From positions 25,945 through 89,944 of the forward strand of contig QFZU02000046.1 of assembly GCA_003260025.2 (NCBI GenBank): 64,000 nucleotides of DNA, read 5' to 3'. The position numbers and the translations under genes were made by a program. This DNA is from Microbispora triticiradicis. GTDB taxonomy: Bacteria > Actinomycetota > Actinomycetes > Streptosporangiales > Streptosporangiaceae. The notes under the pieces were generated by a model. The model was given only the letters and a program-made list of their open reading frames with translations. It made no database searches and was not told the DNA's origin. The first letter of the stretch is position 1, and each line of letters starts with the position of its first letter. Of the stretch, positions 17,518-26,637 are shown in pieces.

Positions 17518-18336
17518 GTGGCGAGGCGAGCGCGACCATCGGCTTCCGACGTCCCCGCGGTGAACGGCGCCGCTCCTGAGCTGAACCCCGAAGAGGAGCG
17601 GCTGCTCGGCATCGTGTGGCGGGCCGACGGTCCCGTGGGCGCCCGGCTCGCGGGCCGCCAGCTGCGCGAGAGCGGGCTGGAGATCAGCGAGGCGACCGTC
17701 TCACGGATCTTCAAGCGCCTGGACGACTTCGGCCTCACCATGCCGTCGGGGCGCAAGGGCCGCACGCTGACCGAGCACGGGCGGCGCTGCGCCGAGGCGA
17801 TGTCCGCGCGGCAGCGCCACGAGGAGGAGTTCACCCGGGCCTTCGACATCCGCACGGTGGAGCAGCTTCTCGACCTGCTGCACGCCAGGCGGGGCGTCGA
17901 GCGGGAGATCGCCGGCCGGGCGGCGGCCAAGGCGACCGACGACGACGTCGCGGGGCTCGAGGAGATCCTGCGCCGTCACGAGATGAGCCTGGACGACGAC
18001 GAACACGCCCGCCAGATCGGCATGAACTTCCACCGGACGATCGCCCGCATCGCGGGCAGCGACCTGCTGGGGGCGCTGGCGGGCGCGGTGCTCAACGAGT
18101 CGCTCCTCCCGCTGGAGAAGGTGCTCGACGTGATCACCGGAGGTCACGGCACCGTGAGCCAGTCGGTGCCCGAGCACGCGGAGATCGTCTCCGCGATCCG
18201 CCGCCGGGATCCGGCGGCGGCGGCGGAGGCGATGGCCCGTCACCTCACCCGCCTGATCGACGAGGTCACCGACTTCTCCCGCAGCGACCAGGTCCGGATC
18301 TTCGACCGGTTGCTGATGTTCACCCGTCAGTCGTGA
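17518..18336 (+). CDS. FCD-domain transcriptional regulator, copy A
   Basis: GTG 17518 has GGGGAGG 8 bases upstream; an in-frame GTG at 17485 lacks one. The 272-residue protein has an N-terminal winged helix of the NrpR/HTH_12 kind (ISEATVSRIFKRLDDFGLT, then SGRKGRTLTEHG). An all-helical FCD ligand-binding domain (about 115-255) follows, with candidate metal ligands in His-rich helices (FHRTI, PEHAEIV, ARHL). It is a paralogue of the regulator at 22132-22914: both share DVITGGHGT, RxGVERE and PEHxE(I/V) segments. FCD regulators sense carboxylic acids or sugar acids. It probably controls the surrounding catabolic genes. Confidence 0.82.
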   Translation: MARRARPSASDVPAVNGAAPELNPEEERLLGIVWRADGPVGARLAGRQLRESGLEISEATVSRIFKRLDDFGLTMPSGRKGRTLTEHGRRCAEAMSARQRHEEEFTRAFDIRTVEQLLDLLHARRGVEREIAGRAAAKATDDDVAGLEEILRRHEMSLDDDEHARQIGMNFHRTIARIAGSDLLGALAGAVLNESLLPLEKVLDVITGGHGTVSQSVPEHAEIVSAIRRRDPAAAAEAMARHLTRLIDEVTDFSRSDQVRIFDRLLMFTRQS

Positions 18337-19012
18337 CGGTGGCGGCCGCCCGCGGGCGCCGCCTGATGTGGTCGACGACCTCCTCGATGGGCAGCACATC
18401 GGCGTAGCGGGCGTTGATGTCGAAGAGGGCGGCCTCGTGCGCCGAGGCGGAGCGGTCCCCCACGGCCTCGGCCGGGACGATGGCGCGGAAGCCGTGGTCG
18501 AGGGCGCTCTCGCAGGTGGAGCGGATGCATCCGCTGGTGCTGCAGCCGACGACGACGACCGTGTCGATTCGCTGGGCGACGAGGATGCTCGGCAGGTTGG
18601 TGTTGAAGAACGCGCTGGCCCGCGGCTTCTCGATGAGCGCCTCGTGCGGGCGGCGGTCCAGCTCGGGCACCAGCCGGACGCGCTCGGACCCCCGGACCAT
18701 GCGCTCCAGGTGCGGGGTCTTGAGCCGGCTCGCGAGGGGAAGGTCGGAGTAGGTCTCGTCGTAGGCCATGGTGGTGAACACCACCGGAACGTCGTCACGC
18801 TCGCGCACGACATCCAGAAGCCGCCGGATGCTGTCCAGCACACCGCCGAGGTCGGTACCGATCATCTCGTCCTGGCTCGTCCAGGCTCCGGCCATGTCGA
18901 TGACCAGGAGGGCCACGCGCTCCCCCCATCCGACGCGTCCGGCGAACCCCGCCGCGAGGTACTGGTCGAGCAGGTCCCGGTTGCCGAGGCCATGGGTCTG
19001 CGCAGGGGTCAT
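18320..19012 (-). CDS. isochorismatase-family amidohydrolase (N-carbamoylsarcosine amidase-like)
   Basis: A 230-residue cysteine hydrolase. The catalytic triad is visible: Asp39 in LVIDMAG, Lys129 in IEKPRASAF and the nucleophile Cys162 in GCSTSGCIRST. The GCSTSGC signature and the N-terminal extension before the core match N-carbamoylsarcosine and maleamate amidases rather than plain isochorismatases. ATG 19012 follows AAGGTGA; an in-frame ATG at 19030 is further out. N-carbamoyl amidases remove the carbamoyl group after a hydantoinase opens the ring, and a hydantoinase gene is divergent at 19159. The actual substrate is inferred, not shown. The 3' end overlaps the FCD regulator by 17 bp. 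Confidence 0.82.
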   Translation of the reverse strand: MTPAQTHGLGNRDLLDQYLAAGFAGRVGWGERVALLVIDMAGAWTSQDEMIGTDLGGVLDSIRRLLDVVRERDDVPVVFTTMAYDETYSDLPLASRLKTPHLERMVRGSERVRLVPELDRRPHEALIEKPRASAFFNTNLPSILVAQRIDTVVVVGCSTSGCIRSTCESALDHGFRAIVPAEAVGDRSASAHEAALFDINARYADVLPIEEVVDHIRRRPRAAATVTTDG

Positions 19013-19074
19013 GTCGGCGTCACCTTTCATCACCTGGACGGAGATTTACGATCGTCATAATACAAGCAACTTCC

Positions 19075-19084
19075 TCAAATTTGA
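19075..19084. promoter_or_regulatory. TCAAATTTGA operator-like palindrome
   Basis: A perfect 10-bp palindrome in the divergent region between amidase and hydantoinase. A degenerate second copy (CAAATGTCTAG on the reverse strand) is at about 19090-19101. Related TCAAA-NN-TGA sites occur at 22979 and 39130, each in the control region of a catabolic gene or regulator. Confidence 0.5.
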
Positions 19085-19158
19085 TAGAGCTAGACATTTG
19101 AGAGAGTGCTGAGATAGACATCGATCTGTATTGATGTATCACTGTCGGGAGATGTCTG

Positions 19159-20574
19159 GTGCGTGATGACTTCGACCTCGTTGTGAGTGGCGCTCTCGTC
19201 GTGGGCGAACACGACATCGAGACGGCCGACCTCGGCGTCAGCGGCGAGAGGATCGCGGCGCTCGCCGCGCCCGGCACCCTGCGAGGGACGCGGATCATCG
19301 AGGCCTCTCCGGGCGCGGTCCTGGTGCCCGGGGGGATCGACACCCACACCCACATCGCCTGGCCGATCGCGGATGGCGTCCGCAGCCTCGACGACTTCGG
19401 CTCGGCGACCCGGGCGGCGGCCGTCAGCGGCACCACCACGGTGATCGACTTCGTGCCGGCGTCCGGCGGGTCGCTCGTGGCCGCGGCCCGCGAGCGCATG
19501 GCCGAGGCGGCGCCGTCGGTGATCGACTACACCTTCCACCCGGTGATCGCCCGCATCACCCCGGAGCGGCTGCGCGAGATCCCCGCCCTGGTGGCCGAGG
19601 GCCTGGCCTCCTTCAAGATCTACACGACGTACGACGACCGGCTCGACGACGGGGAGATCAGGGCGGTGATGACCGCCGTGGCGGAGGCGGGCGGGCTCGC
19701 CGGTTTCCACGCGGAGAACCACGCCATCCTCGAACACGCCAGGTCCGCGGTGCTGGCCGACTCCGTCGCGGCCATCGACCGCTTCCCCCGCAGCCGGCCC
19801 GGCAGCGCGGAGAGCGCCGCGATCGGCCTGGTGACGCACTTCGCCCGGGAACTCGGCGCGCCGGTGTACGTCTACCACGTCTCCGGCGGCGAGGCGTTGT
19901 CCGCCATCGAGGCGGCCGGCGAGACGGGCGTTCTGGTGCAGGCGGAGACCTGCACCCACTACCTGGTGCTGGACGACTCCGTGTACCGGCGTCCCGACGG
20001 GTGGAAGTATGTGATCACGCCGCCCGTCAGGGACGCCGCCGCACAGGACCGCCTCTGGCACGCGCTGCGCAGCGGAGTCCTGGGCAGCGTGGCCTCCGAC
20101 CACTGCGCCTACGGCCTGGAGCACAAGTTGCCGGGTGCCGCCGACTTCACCGCGCTGCCGCCGGGAGCCCCCGGCCTGGACGCGCGGGTCCCCCTGCTGT
20201 GGGACCACGCGGTCACCCGTGGCCGGCTCGGCCTGCGGGGGTTCGTCGAGGTGTCGGCCACCGGCCCGGCCCGGACGTTCGGGATGTATCCCCGCAAGGG
20301 GGTGATCCGGGTGGGCGCGGACGCCGACCTGGTGTTGTGGAACCCCGGACGGGAGTGGACCTGGCCGGCTTTCGAGGCGGGCTGGGGCAGCGACTACGAG
20401 CCGTACGAGGGCATGACCGGTGCGGGCCTGCCGGAGCTCACGATCTCCCGCGGCCGGGTGGTGGCCCGCGACGGCCGGTTCACGGGCTCGGACGGCGCCG
20501 GCCGCTTCGTCCCGCAGCGGATCGACGTCCGGCAGTGGCCCCGGATCGCTCCGGCGCCTCGCGAAAGGGCGTAG
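19159..20574 (+). CDS. dihydropyrimidinase / D-hydantoinase
   Basis: A 471-residue amidohydrolase-superfamily enzyme that opens cyclic ureides such as dihydropyrimidines or 5-substituted hydantoins to N-carbamoyl amino acids. Metal-site residues are visible: HxH in IDTHTHIAW (about 62-64), the carbamylated Lys in ASFKIYTTYD (about 153), His in FHAENH and in YHVSGG, and Asp in ASDHCAYG (about 313). Length and order match the family. The GTG start at 19159 has GGGAG upstream. It is divergent from the N-carbamoyl amidase-like gene, the expected next enzyme in the route. Confidence 0.9.
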   Translation: MRDDFDLVVSGALVVGEHDIETADLGVSGERIAALAAPGTLRGTRIIEASPGAVLVPGGIDTHTHIAWPIADGVRSLDDFGSATRAAAVSGTTTVIDFVPASGGSLVAAARERMAEAAPSVIDYTFHPVIARITPERLREIPALVAEGLASFKIYTTYDDRLDDGEIRAVMTAVAEAGGLAGFHAENHAILEHARSAVLADSVAAIDRFPRSRPGSAESAAIGLVTHFARELGAPVYVYHVSGGEALSAIEAAGETGVLVQAETCTHYLVLDDSVYRRPDGWKYVITPPVRDAAAQDRLWHALRSGVLGSVASDHCAYGLEHKLPGAADFTALPPGAPGLDARVPLLWDHAVTRGRLGLRGFVEVSATGPARTFGMYPRKGVIRVGADADLVLWNPGREWTWPAFEAGWGSDYEPYEGMTGAGLPELTISRGRVVARDGRFTGSDGAGRFVPQRIDVRQWPRIAPAPRERA

Positions 20575-20665
20575 GCGAGCGGAGCGCGGTGCGGCTCGCC
20601 GCCCATCGACGCGGTCGTGCTCCGACGCCGCCGCCGGAGACTCCTCCGGCCTGCGGACAGGGCGG

Positions 20666-22096
20666 TCAGCGGAACGGGCGGAGGGAGGACGGCGCGACCT
20701 CTTCGAGGGTGCGGCCGAGCCGGTCGTGGTCCGGCACCCGGGCCCAGGAGCGCTCACCGGCCCGCTGCAGGCGCTCGGTCATCCCCTCCTCGTCCACGGT
20801 GAGCAGGGCGCCGTCCCGCATCACCCACGCGCCGTCGATCATCACCGACGCCAGATCCTCGCGGGTCGCGTAGTAGACGAGGTTCCTGATGGGATCGCGG
20901 ACCGGTGACATGACGGGGGTGCCGAGCCGCCACAGCAGCAGGTCGGCCTTGGCTCCCGGCGCGATCCGGCCCAGGTCGTCGCGGCCCAGCAGTCGGGCCG
21001 CGTCGACCGTCGCGGCGTCGAGCAGATGGGTGGCGAGCCAGGAGTCGGCGCGCCGGTCGGCCACCTTGCCCAGGATCGCCGACCAGCGGATCGACTCGAT
21101 CATGGACTGCGGCGTGGTGTCCGTCCCGAGCGTGATGTTGACGCCGGCTCTCCGGTAGGCGGGGAGGGATTCGACCATGATGCCGCGCCGGGCGAACGTC
21201 CAGGCGTTGTAGGAGATCGAGGCGCCGGAGTCCGCGATGCGCCGCAGGTCGTCCCCGGGCAGGTTCACCCACGAGGTGCCGGTGGTGAAGATCGCGTGAC
21301 CCAGCACGACCCGGGGGCCGAGGAACCCGGCCGACTCCAGATACTCGATCGGCGTCATGCCGTGCGCCGCCATGAGGTCCATCACCTCGAACATCGCCTG
21401 GGCGGCGTGGATCGTCAGCGGCACCTCCAGTTCGTCGGACAGCCGCCGCGACTCCTTCAGCAGGTCCGGCGTGCAGGTGTTGGCCTGCCACGGGGACAGG
21501 AAGCCCCGCACGCGCCCGGAGCCGCGGCCGCGCAGGTCCTCGATCAGCCCCACGGCCCGTTCCAGGCCGGCGAACCCGCCGTCCTCGTCCCACTCGTACG
21601 CGACGCGGTTCCCGTCGGGGGTGAACCAGCGGCCCGACCTGTACCCGTCCGCGATGTAGGCGCGCAGACCGGCTCGTTCGCAGGCCTCGGCCACCCGCCG
21701 GCCCCGCAGCCCCTGGTGCATCACCGTCGTGGTGCCCGTACGGATGAGCTCGGACATCGAGACCTCGATGCAGGTGTCGACGCCCTCCTCGTCGATGGAG
21801 TTCTCCTGCATCGGCAGGGTCTCGAGCAGGCCGGTGGAGAAGAACTGCCGTTTCCCGACGTCCTCCTGGAAGGACTTGTCCAGCGGGGCGGTCTCCAGGT
21901 GGGCGTGGGTGTTGATGAACCCCGGCGTGACCAGTGTGTCTCCGGCGTCCACCCGCTCGTCGGCCGGTCCCCGGTAGTCGCGGCCGGTGAAGACGACGCG
22001 GTCGCCGTCCACGACGACGGTGCCGTTCTCCAGCAGCCGGTGCTCCCCCTCCTGGAAGGCCACCACGTAGCGGGCGTCTAGGCGCAGGATCGGCAT
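20666..22096 (-). CDS. amidohydrolase of the ATZ/TRZ (deaminase/chlorohydrolase) type
   Basis: 476 residues from ATG 22096, with GGGGAGAGG just upstream. It has a TIM-barrel metal hydrolase core with HxH in INTHAHLET (about 65-71), metal His in TIHAAQ and LGHAIF, and Asp in LGTDTTPQ (about 326). An N-terminal beta-sandwich strand set precedes it. This group includes cytosine, guanine and S-adenosylhomocysteine deaminases and s-triazine hydrolases, acting on N-heterocycles. It lies in the middle of the catabolic island next to an FCD regulator, so hydrolytic deamination of the pathway substrate is likely. The exact substrate is unknown. Confidence 0.83.
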   Translation of the reverse strand: MPILRLDARYVVAFQEGEHRLLENGTVVVDGDRVVFTGRDYRGPADERVDAGDTLVTPGFINTHAHLETAPLDKSFQEDVGKRQFFSTGLLETLPMQENSIDEEGVDTCIEVSMSELIRTGTTTVMHQGLRGRRVAEACERAGLRAYIADGYRSGRWFTPDGNRVAYEWDEDGGFAGLERAVGLIEDLRGRGSGRVRGFLSPWQANTCTPDLLKESRRLSDELEVPLTIHAAQAMFEVMDLMAAHGMTPIEYLESAGFLGPRVVLGHAIFTTGTSWVNLPGDDLRRIADSGASISYNAWTFARRGIMVESLPAYRRAGVNITLGTDTTPQSMIESIRWSAILGKVADRRADSWLATHLLDAATVDAARLLGRDDLGRIAPGAKADLLLWRLGTPVMSPVRDPIRNLVYYATREDLASVMIDGAWVMRDGALLTVDEEGMTERLQRAGERSWARVPDHDRLGRTLEEVAPSSLRPFR

Positions 22097-22131
22097 CCGC
22101 CTCTCCCCTTTCTTCCTCGTGCTTTTCCGGG

Positions 22132-22914
22132 TCAGAGCGTGAGCTCGATCAGACGTTTGACGACCTCGGCGCCACGGTCCGTCGCGGCGCGTTCGGCCTC
22201 CTCGATCAGCCGGTCGACGTGGGCGAGCATCGTCTGCTCCGCCTCGTCGGGGTCGCGCGCGCGGATGGCCGCCAGGACGTCGACGTGCTCGGGCGCGGAC
22301 TGGGCGAGGGTCCCGTGGCCGCCGGTGATGACGTCCAGCACCAGTTCCAGGGGCTCGAGCGACTCGTCGAGCACGACGTCGCCGATCGCCTGGAGCAGGC
22401 GGTTGCGGGAGATGCGGAAGATCTCCCGGTGGAAGCGCATGCCGCACAGCCGGGCGTCGCCGCCGGCGTCGAGCGCCTCGCGGTGCCCGTCGACCAGTGC
22501 TTCGAGCCGTTCGATGTCGTCCGGGGTGGCCCGTGTCGCGGCCCACCGGGCGGCCTCCCGCTCGACTCCGCGCCGGGCGTACAGCAGGTCGAGCAGCTGG
22601 CGCGCGTTCTGGATGTCCAGCGCCTGGTGCAGCCCTTTGGCCTGTCGCCGGGTACGCCGGGTGACCTGGGCGACGCGGCGGCCCGCGTCCGTGACCGTGC
22701 GGCCCTTGCGTCCCGAGGAGACGGTCAGTCCCAGGTCGTCCAGCCGGGCCAGCAGCCGGGACGTACTCGCCTCGCTGAGCGCGATGCCGCAGTCGCCCAG
22801 GCGGCGCGTCGCGATGCGCGCACCGACGGGGTCGGCCGACTCGGCGACGATGTCGAGCAGCAGCAGCTCCTGATGGGACAGGTGGGAGGAGATCGGGTCG
22901 GGGACGTCGCTCAC
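22132..22914 (-). CDS. FCD-domain transcriptional regulator, copy B
   Basis: A 260-residue paralogue of the regulator at 17518-18336 with the same layout: winged helix (LSEASTSRLLARLDDLGL, SGRKGRTVTDAG) and FCD domain (about 105-245). The putative ligand-site segments FHREIF, PEHVDVL and LAHVDRL are retained. GTG 22914 is the start; only a weak GGA is upstream. It lies directly upstream of the ATZ/TRZ-type amidohydrolase gene (36 bp gap), so both may share a transcript. A TCAAATATGA site lies 65 bases upstream of its start, consistent with autoregulation. Confidence 0.82.
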   Translation of the reverse strand: MSDVPDPISSHLSHQELLLLDIVAESADPVGARIATRRLGDCGIALSEASTSRLLARLDDLGLTVSSGRKGRTVTDAGRRVAQVTRRTRRQAKGLHQALDIQNARQLLDLLYARRGVEREAARWAATRATPDDIERLEALVDGHREALDAGGDARLCGMRFHREIFRISRNRLLQAIGDVVLDESLEPLELVLDVITGGHGTLAQSAPEHVDVLAAIRARDPDEAEQTMLAHVDRLIEEAERAATDRGAEVVKRLIELTL

Positions 22915-22978
22915 TGGTCAGGGATCCATTCGAACGGGCTCGGCTCGGAAGGCGTCGATCACGAAAAAGGTATGTTCA

Positions 22979-22988
22979 TCAAATATGA
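22979..22988. promoter_or_regulatory. TCAAATATGA operator-like site
   Basis: This site, followed by CAGAA, lies between the FCD regulator (start 22914) and the 3' end of the MFS gene. It closely matches the motif at 39130 (TCAAATGTGA followed by CAGAG), which supports a common regulator. Confidence 0.45.
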
Positions 22989-23028
22989 CAGAAGAAACTC
23001 GATTACGTCGAACTGTGAATGACATTAC

Positions 23029-24240
23029 TCATCCGGCCCGGCGGGTGCGCCGCAGCAGCAGCACGGCGGCGAGGACCAGCGCGAGCAGCAGGAACGCGGC
23101 GGACGACAGCAGTCCCACGGCGGCCGGCTCCAGGCGGCCGTCCAGTGCCCCGGCGAGGAAGTAACCTCCGGAGCCACCGGCGACCGCGGCCGACCCGAAA
23201 TAGGAGAACGCCTCCGCCCGGCGGCGCAGGCCCATCTGCCCCTCGATCTCGGTCGCCATCAGGCCGTTGAGCGGCACCATGAACAGCCCCGCGGCGAACA
23301 ACCCCGCGGCGTACCCGAGGGAGCCGCCGGCGAGCCCGGGCGGCACGGCCAGGGCGGCGGAGGCGAGCAGCATGGCCAGTGTGGTGAGCAGGGCCCGGTT
23401 GCGGCCCAGTGGCCAGGCGCTGACCACGATCCCCCCGAGGCAGGCCCCGGCGGGCAGCGCCGCGGTGAACCACCCGGAGGCGCCGGAGCCGAGGCCGTAC
23501 TGTGCCATGCGCTGCGGGACGTTGGCCATGAGCAGCCCGTACGCCAGGCCGATCCACAGCACCAGGGCCGAGACGAGCTGGGTGTCGCGCGGCGGGAGGA
23601 GGGTGTCGGGGCGCCGGGGCGCCGGAGGCAGCGGCGGCACCGCCCGCATGAGCCAGGCGCCCAGCAGCGACAGGGCCGCCATCCCGGCGAGCGCGGCGAC
23701 GGTCCCGCCCGTCACCACGAGCAGGCTGACCATGACCGGGCCGACCACCGAGCACAGCTCGACGAGCAGGGACTCGGCGAAGTGGGCGCGGCGGAGCTGG
23801 ACGGCGGGAACCGTCACCACGAGCAGGGCCCGCATGCCGCCCCACATCCCCGCCGTCGCCAGCCCGAGGACGACGGACAGGACGTACAGCGCCCAGACCG
23901 GCGCCCGCACCTCGGCGGCCACGACCAGGCCCAGCGTGACCAGCCCCGAGAGGGCCACCGTCACCCTCATCGCGCGGCGCAGTTCCAGCCGGTCGAGCAG
24001 CCGGCCGAAGAACGGGCCGGGCGGCCCGGAGCAGAGGTTGAGCACTCCGGCCAGCAGCGCGCCCTCCGCCAGCGAGCCGGTCACCCGCTCGCCCACGAGC
24101 ATCAGCACCAGCCCCGCCATGGACGTCGGCAGCCGGGCCAGCAGGGAGCCGAGGATCCAGAGCCGCCAGGGACGGTGTGCCACCAGCCCGAGGGGCCCCG
24201 GAAGGGTCTCCGGTGACGACGGAGGATTGTCTGTTCGCAT
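23029..24240 (-). CDS. MFS transporter
   Basis: A 403-residue protein with about 12 hydrophobic segments and the MFS loop 2-3 signature in degraded form (GRLLDRLELRRAMR). It ends in a basic tail. Actinobacterial members of this kind are often annotated as exporters, but direction cannot be read from sequence. It is divergent from the AsnC-type regulator at 24350, its probable controller, with 109 bp between starts. Confidence 0.83.
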   Translation of the reverse strand: MRTDNPPSSPETLPGPLGLVAHRPWRLWILGSLLARLPTSMAGLVLMLVGERVTGSLAEGALLAGVLNLCSGPPGPFFGRLLDRLELRRAMRVTVALSGLVTLGLVVAAEVRAPVWALYVLSVVLGLATAGMWGGMRALLVVTVPAVQLRRAHFAESLLVELCSVVGPVMVSLLVVTGGTVAALAGMAALSLLGAWLMRAVPPLPPAPRRPDTLLPPRDTQLVSALVLWIGLAYGLLMANVPQRMAQYGLGSGASGWFTAALPAGACLGGIVVSAWPLGRNRALLTTLAMLLASAALAVPPGLAGGSLGYAAGLFAAGLFMVPLNGLMATEIEGQMGLRRRAEAFSYFGSAAVAGGSGGYFLAGALDGRLEPAAVGLLSSAAFLLLALVLAAVLLLRRTRRAG

Positions 24241-24349
24241 TGTTCATCGTTTCCGCGGAGTTGATCGTGGATATTTGCCGTTCGACTCCCGTACGCACGC
24301 GTTCATGGCTGTGCCACACTGTCCGGGGCGGGAGGGCCGTCGCGGGCGG

Positions 24350-25327
24350 GTGACGGGAACGGGAAGCGGATCCTTGACGCAGCGATACGAACTTGACGCG
24401 CAGGACCAGGCGATCGTCGGCCTGCTGCGGGAGGACGGCAGGGCCCCGCTGGCCCGGATCGGAGAGCAGGTCGGACTGTCCGCCGACGCGGTCCGCGCCC
24501 GCATGGCGCGGCTGTCCGGTGACGGCGTCCTGCGCGTGATCGGGCTGGTGGACCCCGCCGTCCTCGGGTACGACGTTCTCGGCATCGTCGGCCTGCGCTA
24601 CCGCGGCCCGGTCGATCGGCTGCGCGGCGCGCTCAACGCCATTCCTCAGGTCACCTTCGCCGCCCAGACGATCGGCGCGTACGACGTCATGTGCGAGGTC
24701 GCCGCCCGCGACGACGCCGATCTCGCCGACGTCGTGCAGCGGATCGCCGGCACGGTCGAAGGCGTGGGGGACCACGAGGTCTGGCGCCAGCTCGACGTGG
24801 CCAAGTGGGAGAGCCAGGGCAGGCCGCGGCGGTCCGGGCCGCCCGCGCCGCGGCGGCTGGAGCTCGACGACCTCGACGTGGCGCTGCTGCGCCTGCTCGT
24901 CGACAATCCGAGGGCCAGCTTCCGGGAGATGGAGGACGAGCTCGGCGTCCCCTACTGGGTGGTGCGCAAGCGGGCGCAGACACTGTTCCGGGACGGCACG
25001 ATCCAGGCGACGGCGATGGTGGACCGGGTGTCCACCGATCCCGTCATCATGATGGCCTCCGTCGGGATCACCCTGGGCGGCTCCTCGGATGCCGCCCTGG
25101 ACGCCGCCCTGGACGCCCTGGTCGCGCTGCCCGAGCTGCCGATCGTCACGCTGACGGCGGGCCGGTTCCACGTCGTGGCCGAGGCGGCCTGCGGCTCGGC
25201 GAGGGACCTGGCCGCGCTGATGCGCCGCATCGTCGCCCTGGACGGCGTGCGCGACCTGACCGTGCTGCCCTACGCGCGCGTCCTGGTGCTGCCCCGCCCG
25301 TGGCGGTTCGGGACCGCCGCCGGCTGA
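24350..25327 (+). CDS. Lrp/AsnC regulator with two tandem AsnC units
   Basis: A protein of about 325 residues with two complete Lrp/AsnC modules. The first has a helix-turn-helix (ARIGEQVGLSADAVRARMARL) and a RAM effector domain. The second winged helix is at about 180-225 (DLDVALLRLLVDNPRASFREMEDEL) with another RAM domain to the end. The fused form would act as a pseudo-dimer. The start is uncertain: GTG 24350, TTG 24374 and ATG 24305 are all in frame. AsnC proteins respond to amino acids or related metabolites. It is divergent from one MFS gene and convergent with another. Confidence 0.82.
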   Translation: MTGTGSGSLTQRYELDAQDQAIVGLLREDGRAPLARIGEQVGLSADAVRARMARLSGDGVLRVIGLVDPAVLGYDVLGIVGLRYRGPVDRLRGALNAIPQVTFAAQTIGAYDVMCEVAARDDADLADVVQRIAGTVEGVGDHEVWRQLDVAKWESQGRPRRSGPPAPRRLELDDLDVALLRLLVDNPRASFREMEDELGVPYWVVRKRAQTLFRDGTIQATAMVDRVSTDPVIMMASVGITLGGSSDAALDAALDALVALPELPIVTLTAGRFHVVAEAACGSARDLAALMRRIVALDGVRDLTVLPYARVLVLPRPWRFGTAAG

Positions 25328-25374
25328 CGCGTCCGCCCGGCACCGACCGGCGAAGGCCCCGCTCATCCGGCCTG

Positions 25375-26631
25375 TCACCGGGCCCGCACCGGGGACGCGG
25401 CCGGGGTGAGCGCCAGGACGCCGGCGAGCATCGCGGCGGAGACGCAGGCGCCCGCCAGGAACACGCCGCCGGGCCCGGACACGTCGAGCAGCGCTCCGAA
25501 CACCACCGGCAGGACCAGCATGCCCACTCCGTTGAGATAGTTCGTCGCGGCCAGCCGCAGGCCGGTGCCGCCGGCGGAACTCCCCGCGGTCGCCAGCAGG
25601 TTGGTGGCCCCGATGCCGGTGGCCCCGGCCAGCCCGTGCAGCACGGCGCCCGCCGCGACCCCGGCGAAGCCGTTCCCGGCCAGCCCCACCGCGGCGAGCC
25701 CGGCCACCGCGCACACGCCGGACACCGTCACCGCGCCGCGCAGCCCGATGCGGGAGACCACCCGCCCGAAGAAGGGACCGGCGGCCACCGAGGTCAGGTC
25801 GCGGCACAGCAGCAGCGTCAGCACCAGCCCGGGCAGCCGTTCGGCGGGCACGTCGAGCGCGATCGGGTAGAAGGAGTTGCCGAGCAGGACCACGGTGTTC
25901 AGGTTGAGGTTGATCAACGACGACGCCTGCAGGGCGGGCTCGCGGCGCAGCATGCGCAACGACGCCGCGTAGCCGCCGCGGGCGCCGGCTGTGCCGGTCA
26001 GGACGGCGGGATCGTCCCGGTCGGCCCGGCCCCGCACCCGCCGCGCGAGCAGCGCGAAGGCCAGGGCCGACAGGACGACCAGCCAGAGCCCGGGCCCGGC
26101 GGCGCCCCGGGTGCCGAGGTGCGCCAGCAGGACGACCGACAGCGTCGCCGCCACCGCGGCCGACAGGCGCTGTGCCGCGCCGTTCAGGCCCTGGGTCCGG
26201 TACCGGTCGCCGGACCGGGCGACCACCGCCAGCGTGGTGGTCACGACGGAACCCCTGGCCAGGCCGTACCCGAGCAGCGGCAGCACCCAGATCCACGCCG
26301 AGGAGAACGACGTGGCGGCGGCGAGCCCGGCCGCGCAGCCCGCGAGGACGAGGCCGCCGGCGAACAGCACGCCGCCGCGCCCGTGCCGGTCGGCGCGCAG
26401 GGCCGCCGGCGGGGACATGACCACGCCGGCGCCCTGGGCGAGCGCGAGCAGCACGCCGATCACCAGCCCGGACCCGGCGCCGCTCGCCTCCAGGCCGACC
26501 GGCAGCAGGATCTGCACCAGCGACTCGGTGAGGAACAGCGCGACGACCATCGCCACCGCGAGCGCGGTCCCGCTCGCCCCCGCCGGCTCACCCAGGGGAG
26601 GGTCGCGGCGGGGGCGCGAGAGCATGCCCAC
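25375..26631 (-). CDS. MFS transporter, last gene of the catabolic operon
   Basis: A 418-residue protein with about 12 membrane segments, and MFS loop motifs near ALRADRHGRGG and GRVVSRIGLRG. The GTG start at 26631 is 6 bases after the stop of the M20 amidase gene, and an ATG at 26625 is in frame, so it is translationally linked to that operon. It probably moves the substrate or product of the pathway; the direction is not known. Confidence 0.83.
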   Translation of the reverse strand: MGMLSRPRRDPPLGEPAGASGTALAVAMVVALFLTESLVQILLPVGLEASGAGSGLVIGVLLALAQGAGVVMSPPAALRADRHGRGGVLFAGGLVLAGCAAGLAAATSFSSAWIWVLPLLGYGLARGSVVTTTLAVVARSGDRYRTQGLNGAAQRLSAAVAATLSVVLLAHLGTRGAAGPGLWLVVLSALAFALLARRVRGRADRDDPAVLTGTAGARGGYAASLRMLRREPALQASSLINLNLNTVVLLGNSFYPIALDVPAERLPGLVLTLLLCRDLTSVAAGPFFGRVVSRIGLRGAVTVSGVCAVAGLAAVGLAGNGFAGVAAGAVLHGLAGATGIGATNLLATAGSSAGGTGLRLAATNYLNGVGMLVLPVVFGALLDVSGPGGVFLAGACVSAAMLAGVLALTPAASPVRAR

Positions 26632-26637
26632 GGACGG

